Program-made: the position numbers and the translations under genes
Shown here: in pieces, positions 31,837 to 34,140 of the stretch
Layout: each line of letters opens with the position of its first letter
Numbering within the stretch: position 1 is the first letter of the stretch
The notes under the pieces: model-generated
Seen by the model: the letters and a program-made list of their open reading frames with translations, nothing else
Databases searched by the model: none
What the model was told of the DNA's origin: nothing
Assembly (NCBI GenBank): GCA_958436475.1
Contig: CAUBKG010000017.1
Coordinates: 1 to 34,140, forward strand
From: an uncultured Clostridia bacterium
Lineage (GTDB): Bacteria; Bacillota; Clostridia; Oscillospirales; Acutalibacteraceae
DNA: 34,140 nucleotides
Direction: 5' to 3'

Positions 31837-32392
31837 AGCTCATACTTTCCTCCTTGCTTTGTAGTGTAAGAAACCTATTGAGTTTTTTTATGGCATAGGC
31901 GTACTTCCATCGAACGGCTGCACAGGGGAGACGAAGCGTTTGTGCAATTTCCTTATGGCTCAGCTCTGCCAGAATCCTCAGGATCACAATTTCCCTTTCA
32001 TCACGGTTGAGCAGGTCCAAAATTTTAAACGCTTCTTCCTGCTCACACCGGCTTTCCTGAAACGGGTCAAAAGCGGCCGCACCTTCCCGATAATTTTCCC
32101 GCCTTTGATTCTGACGCAGCTGGGATATTGCCAAATTCCGCACGATGGAAAAGATCCAGGCTCTGGAATTGCCGCGCGCCTGGAACTTGGGGGCGCCTAT
32201 CTGGATGCGGACAAATGTCTCCTGCGAAACGTCTTCTGCCGCCTCATGGCTTTTCAGAATGGACAGCGCAAATTTATAGACAGGAATCCGAAATTCATCG
32301 TACAGCCTTTTCAGGGATGTGATATCTCCCTCGGCTATTTGTATGATACACTTGTCTATATCCTTGTCTTCCATCGTTCGAACATAATCCAT
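31787..32392 (-). CDS. ECF-type RNA polymerase sigma factor
   Basis: A 201-residue sigma-70 family protein with only regions 2 and 4. Region 2 spans about 25-97 (YKFALSILKSHEAAEDVSQE, AWIFSIVRNLAISQLRQ). Region 4 spans about 118-175 with the helix-turn-helix LSHKEIAQTLRLPCAAVRWK. AGAGG lies 9 nt before the ATG. The last 50 nt overlap the anti-sigma-like gene. Alternative sigma factors of this class usually respond to envelope signals and often autoregulate; the promoter seen upstream is instead of sigma-A type. Confidence 0.93.
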   Translation of the reverse strand: MDYVRTMEDKDIDKCIIQIAEGDITSLKRLYDEFRIPVYKFALSILKSHEAAEDVSQETFVRIQIGAPKFQARGNSRAWIFSIVRNLAISQLRQNQRRENYREGAAAFDPFQESRCEQEEAFKILDLLNRDEREIVILRILAELSHKEIAQTLRLPCAAVRWKYAYAIKKLNRFLTLQSKEESMSYEAGRLEDQRVSSEQL

Positions 32393-32457
32393 ATGCCCTT
32401 ACCTCTCAATACCCCTTCTTACATATATAACGCCCATGCAGCTCATTTTGGAGAAAA

Positions 32458-33876
32458 CTACCGGAAAATAATTTCCGTTCGCACATTGAACAGAGAAGAA
32501 TCGGAAGATGCCAGAACGCTGAATCCCCCTTTCTGCCCGGAGCGAAGCAGCATTCCATTGCTTTGCATTGCGCCGGAGGTGTCCTTCGCAAAAGCCCGGG
32601 CCGCCTTGCTGATATCCAAATGTATTTCACCTGCCGAAGCATCCAGCCCACCGATCTGCTCACCATAAGGCGCCTTATGGTTCCAATTGGATGTTAGGCT
32701 GCACCAGTCTTCCAAAACAAAAAAAGCGGAAATGCTTTGCTTTTGATCTGTCAGGCTGTAGGTTATATACTCGGCAGAGGTGATCCGGTCGGCTGGAATC
32801 CCGTATTCACGAATAAACTGGTAGCGGACATAGCATTCGCTTTCTCCATAATCCGGATGGTCCCCTATTATCGTATAGTTGCGCAGGTAAGCGTTTAAAT
32901 CCGGCTGTTTCGAATACACCTGTGTATCCGCCTGCTTTTCCTTTCTCATTTCCGTGCACAAGTCGAACATAAGCGGGTATTTCGTTGTATCACTGCTCAG
33001 AAAGGCCGGGTCGAGAACGACCTCCACATCATATAAATTTTCGCCGGCACCCGTGATACGGAGCGAATTATCTACCGAGAGGTTCTGGTTCGCGTCCTTC
33101 AGCAGCGGCGGATGTATCACCCCCAGAATGATTTCTTTTCCCTCCTCATCCTTTTCGTTGGATATCAGAAGAATATATCCTCCGGCCTCCACACGGGGCG
33201 TTGCATCTTCTGCTTTCAACTCAAAAATAAATTTTGTTTCCCCCACAGGCCTCTGGAGGATGATTTCATTGCGCGCCCCTAACGAAGACGGATAGCTCTG
33301 CATACAGGTATCCTTTCCGAAAGCGCCGCCATACGATACCCCCATTCGCTCGTTCCCCAGAAAATCATAAATTATTTCATATTGTGAAAACAGCTTTTTG
33401 TTGTTTTTCAGCCTAAGCTCGTATTCATACTTTTCACTGCATAATTTGATCCCGCTGCCTTGTGATAAATGTTCAGGATAATATACGTTGATATCGCAGC
33501 TTGCGGTTTGATAAATATAACCCTTCCGCTCCTCGGATGGATCGGCATTTTTGATTCTGGTATCAATCGGCTCCAGGCTCCCGCTGGAATTCATATACTG
33601 CACGGGCTGAGAAAAAAGCAACAGCTTGTTCGTACCGTCCTCCTGCGTATATCCAATAGACACTTCGGAGCAATATTCCGGAATAACGGCATCCGGAGAA
33701 ATTTGCGACAGGCCTTCTACTCCAGCAAAATCAAAGCTATCATAATCCAGCCGGATCTCTGCAATGCGTTCTGCTTTCTCTCCGCAGCCTGTAAAGATAC
33801 TGGTTATCAAAAATGTGACGGTGAACAATATTGCCGCTGTTTTCCTGCCTGCCATTCCTATAGATGTTCCTTCCAT
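32458..33876 (-). CDS. DNRLRE-domain lipoprotein
   Basis: A 472-residue exported protein. The N terminus has a basic patch, a hydrophobic stretch (about 13-29) and a lipobox-like FTGC, with Cys31 as the probable lipidated residue. Residues 321-472 resemble the DNRLRE surface domain (SECYVRYQF, ITSAEYITYSL, DWCSLTSNWNHKAPYG, GEIHLDISKAARAF), which occurs in cell-surface proteins of unknown role. The middle region (about 60-320) is beta-rich and unrecognised. The first Met at 33876 has AGGA only 5 nt away; Met8 (33855) is an alternative. First gene of the operon, 65 bp before the sigma gene. Confidence 0.75.
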   Translation of the reverse strand: MEGTSIGMAGRKTAAILFTVTFLITSIFTGCGEKAERIAEIRLDYDSFDFAGVEGLSQISPDAVIPEYCSEVSIGYTQEDGTNKLLLFSQPVQYMNSSGSLEPIDTRIKNADPSEERKGYIYQTASCDINVYYPEHLSQGSGIKLCSEKYEYELRLKNNKKLFSQYEIIYDFLGNERMGVSYGGAFGKDTCMQSYPSSLGARNEIILQRPVGETKFIFELKAEDATPRVEAGGYILLISNEKDEEGKEIILGVIHPPLLKDANQNLSVDNSLRITGAGENLYDVEVVLDPAFLSSDTTKYPLMFDLCTEMRKEKQADTQVYSKQPDLNAYLRNYTIIGDHPDYGESECYVRYQFIREYGIPADRITSAEYITYSLTDQKQSISAFFVLEDWCSLTSNWNHKAPYGEQIGGLDASAGEIHLDISKAARAFAKDTSGAMQSNGMLLRSGQKGGFSVLASSDSSLFNVRTEIIFR

Positions 33877-33914
33877 TCAAATCCTGTTTTTTAATTAATA
33901 AATTTTTTTGAAAC

Positions 33915-33943
33915 ATTATAAATATTCTGTAAAGGAATGTCAA
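33915..33943 (-). promoter_or_regulatory. Perfect-consensus sigma-A promoter of the sigma-factor operon
   Basis: TTGACA (33938-33943), 17-bp spacer, TATAAT (33915-33920) on the minus strand, about 40 bp before the lipoprotein start. All 12 consensus positions match. Confidence 0.9.
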
Positions 33944-34050
33944 TTGATGGAGGAACATAATATATAATTATCCCCCAAAAAAGCAGGTTTTTCCTCTTAT
34001 TTCTAGAATCCCTTTATATTGCGTTAACCGCCCTGTATTTTATCGTTATG

Positions 34051-34140
34051 CTGTTTTTTCAGCGCTATGGCTTCCCCGAAGCCGCGTGCGGATTTTAGGG
34101 CCGTGGGCCGGAAACGGCCCACATGGTGAGTTTTATTGCG
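34051..34140 (+). repeat. Dispersed palindromic repeat, copy 3 (cut by the window end)
   Basis: CTGTTTTTTCAGCGC is followed by GGCTTC-N3-GAAGCC (34069-34083), GATTTTA, GTGGGCCG-GAAA-CGGCCCAC (34103-34122), ACATGG and TTTTATTGC. The order and linkers match the minus-strand cluster at 15924-16138, while the paired arms differ in sequence. The unit runs off the window. Between 33960 and 34050 I see no gene. Confidence 0.65.

Noticed and set aside
1..34140. CRISPR array, prophage or integrase-type island
   Set aside because: No regularly spaced direct repeats, cas genes, phage structural genes or integrase were seen; the repeats found are inverted and irregularly placed.

Overview
The window looks like a chromosomal segment of a low-to-mid-GC Gram-positive bacterium of class Clostridia, most likely a gut-type Oscillospirales/Ruminococcaceae relative. 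This rests on gene content (DivIVA-like protein, YerC/TrpR-like protein, VanZ-like protein, PadR-DUF1048 pair, Trp T-box, Gram-positive LexA box, tig-clpP-clpX-lon-engB block) and on strong AGGAGG ribosome-binding sites. It is inference; no 16S rRNA gene is present. Most genes lie on the minus strand.

Layout. (1) 1-3.7 kb: purine operon purE-purF-purM-purN (minus) with its promoter and a leader hairpin. (2) 3.8-5.1 kb: a 6-phosphofructokinase (plus) whose upstream region carries one copy of a dispersed palindromic repeat. (3) 5.1-7.2 kb: VanZ-like membrane protein, an orphan fumarase/tartrate-dehydratase beta subunit and a DivIVA-like coiled-coil protein with a terminator-like leader hairpin (minus). 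(4) 7.3-8.6 kb: a stand-alone membrane-anchored Sel1/TPR-repeat protein (plus), AT-richer than its neighbours. (5) 8.7-13.6 kb: tryptophan operon in the order trpB-trpA-trpD-trpC/F (minus), without trpE/trpG, led by a T-box with a UGG specifier. TrpD and the TrpF domain depart from textbook active-site motifs. (6) 13.6-13.9 kb: a 277-bp MITE-like element with 13-bp terminal inverted repeats and CCAT flanking repeats. (7) 13.9-14.7 kb: PadR regulator plus DUF1048 protein, both starting with TTG. (8) 14.7-16.4 kb: a repeat-rich stretch with two diverged 81-bp palindromic repeats, tRNA-Arg(TCT) and tRNA-Gly(TCC), each followed by a terminator-like hairpin, and a cluster of stem-loops shared with 3.8 kb and the right end of the window. 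(9) 16.4-18.4 kb: yerC - methyltransferase - hslO (minus). (10) 18.4-24.9 kb: tig-clpP-clpX-lon-engB, a protein-quality-control block (minus). Trigger factor carries a Lys/Ala/Pro-rich tail and its mRNA leader has a long stem. (11) 25.1-30.1 kb: uvrB-uvrA excision-repair operon (minus) under a LexA box. (12) 30.3-33.9 kb: four-gene AT-richer operon (minus) behind a perfect sigma-A promoter: DNRLRE-type lipoprotein, ECF sigma factor, probable membrane anti-sigma partner, and a secreted HExxHxxGxxD metalloprotease.

The parts most worth a second look are the divergent trp operon, the sigma/anti-sigma/protease/lipoprotein operon, and the structured repeat families. The latter show base-pair-preserving differences between copies.
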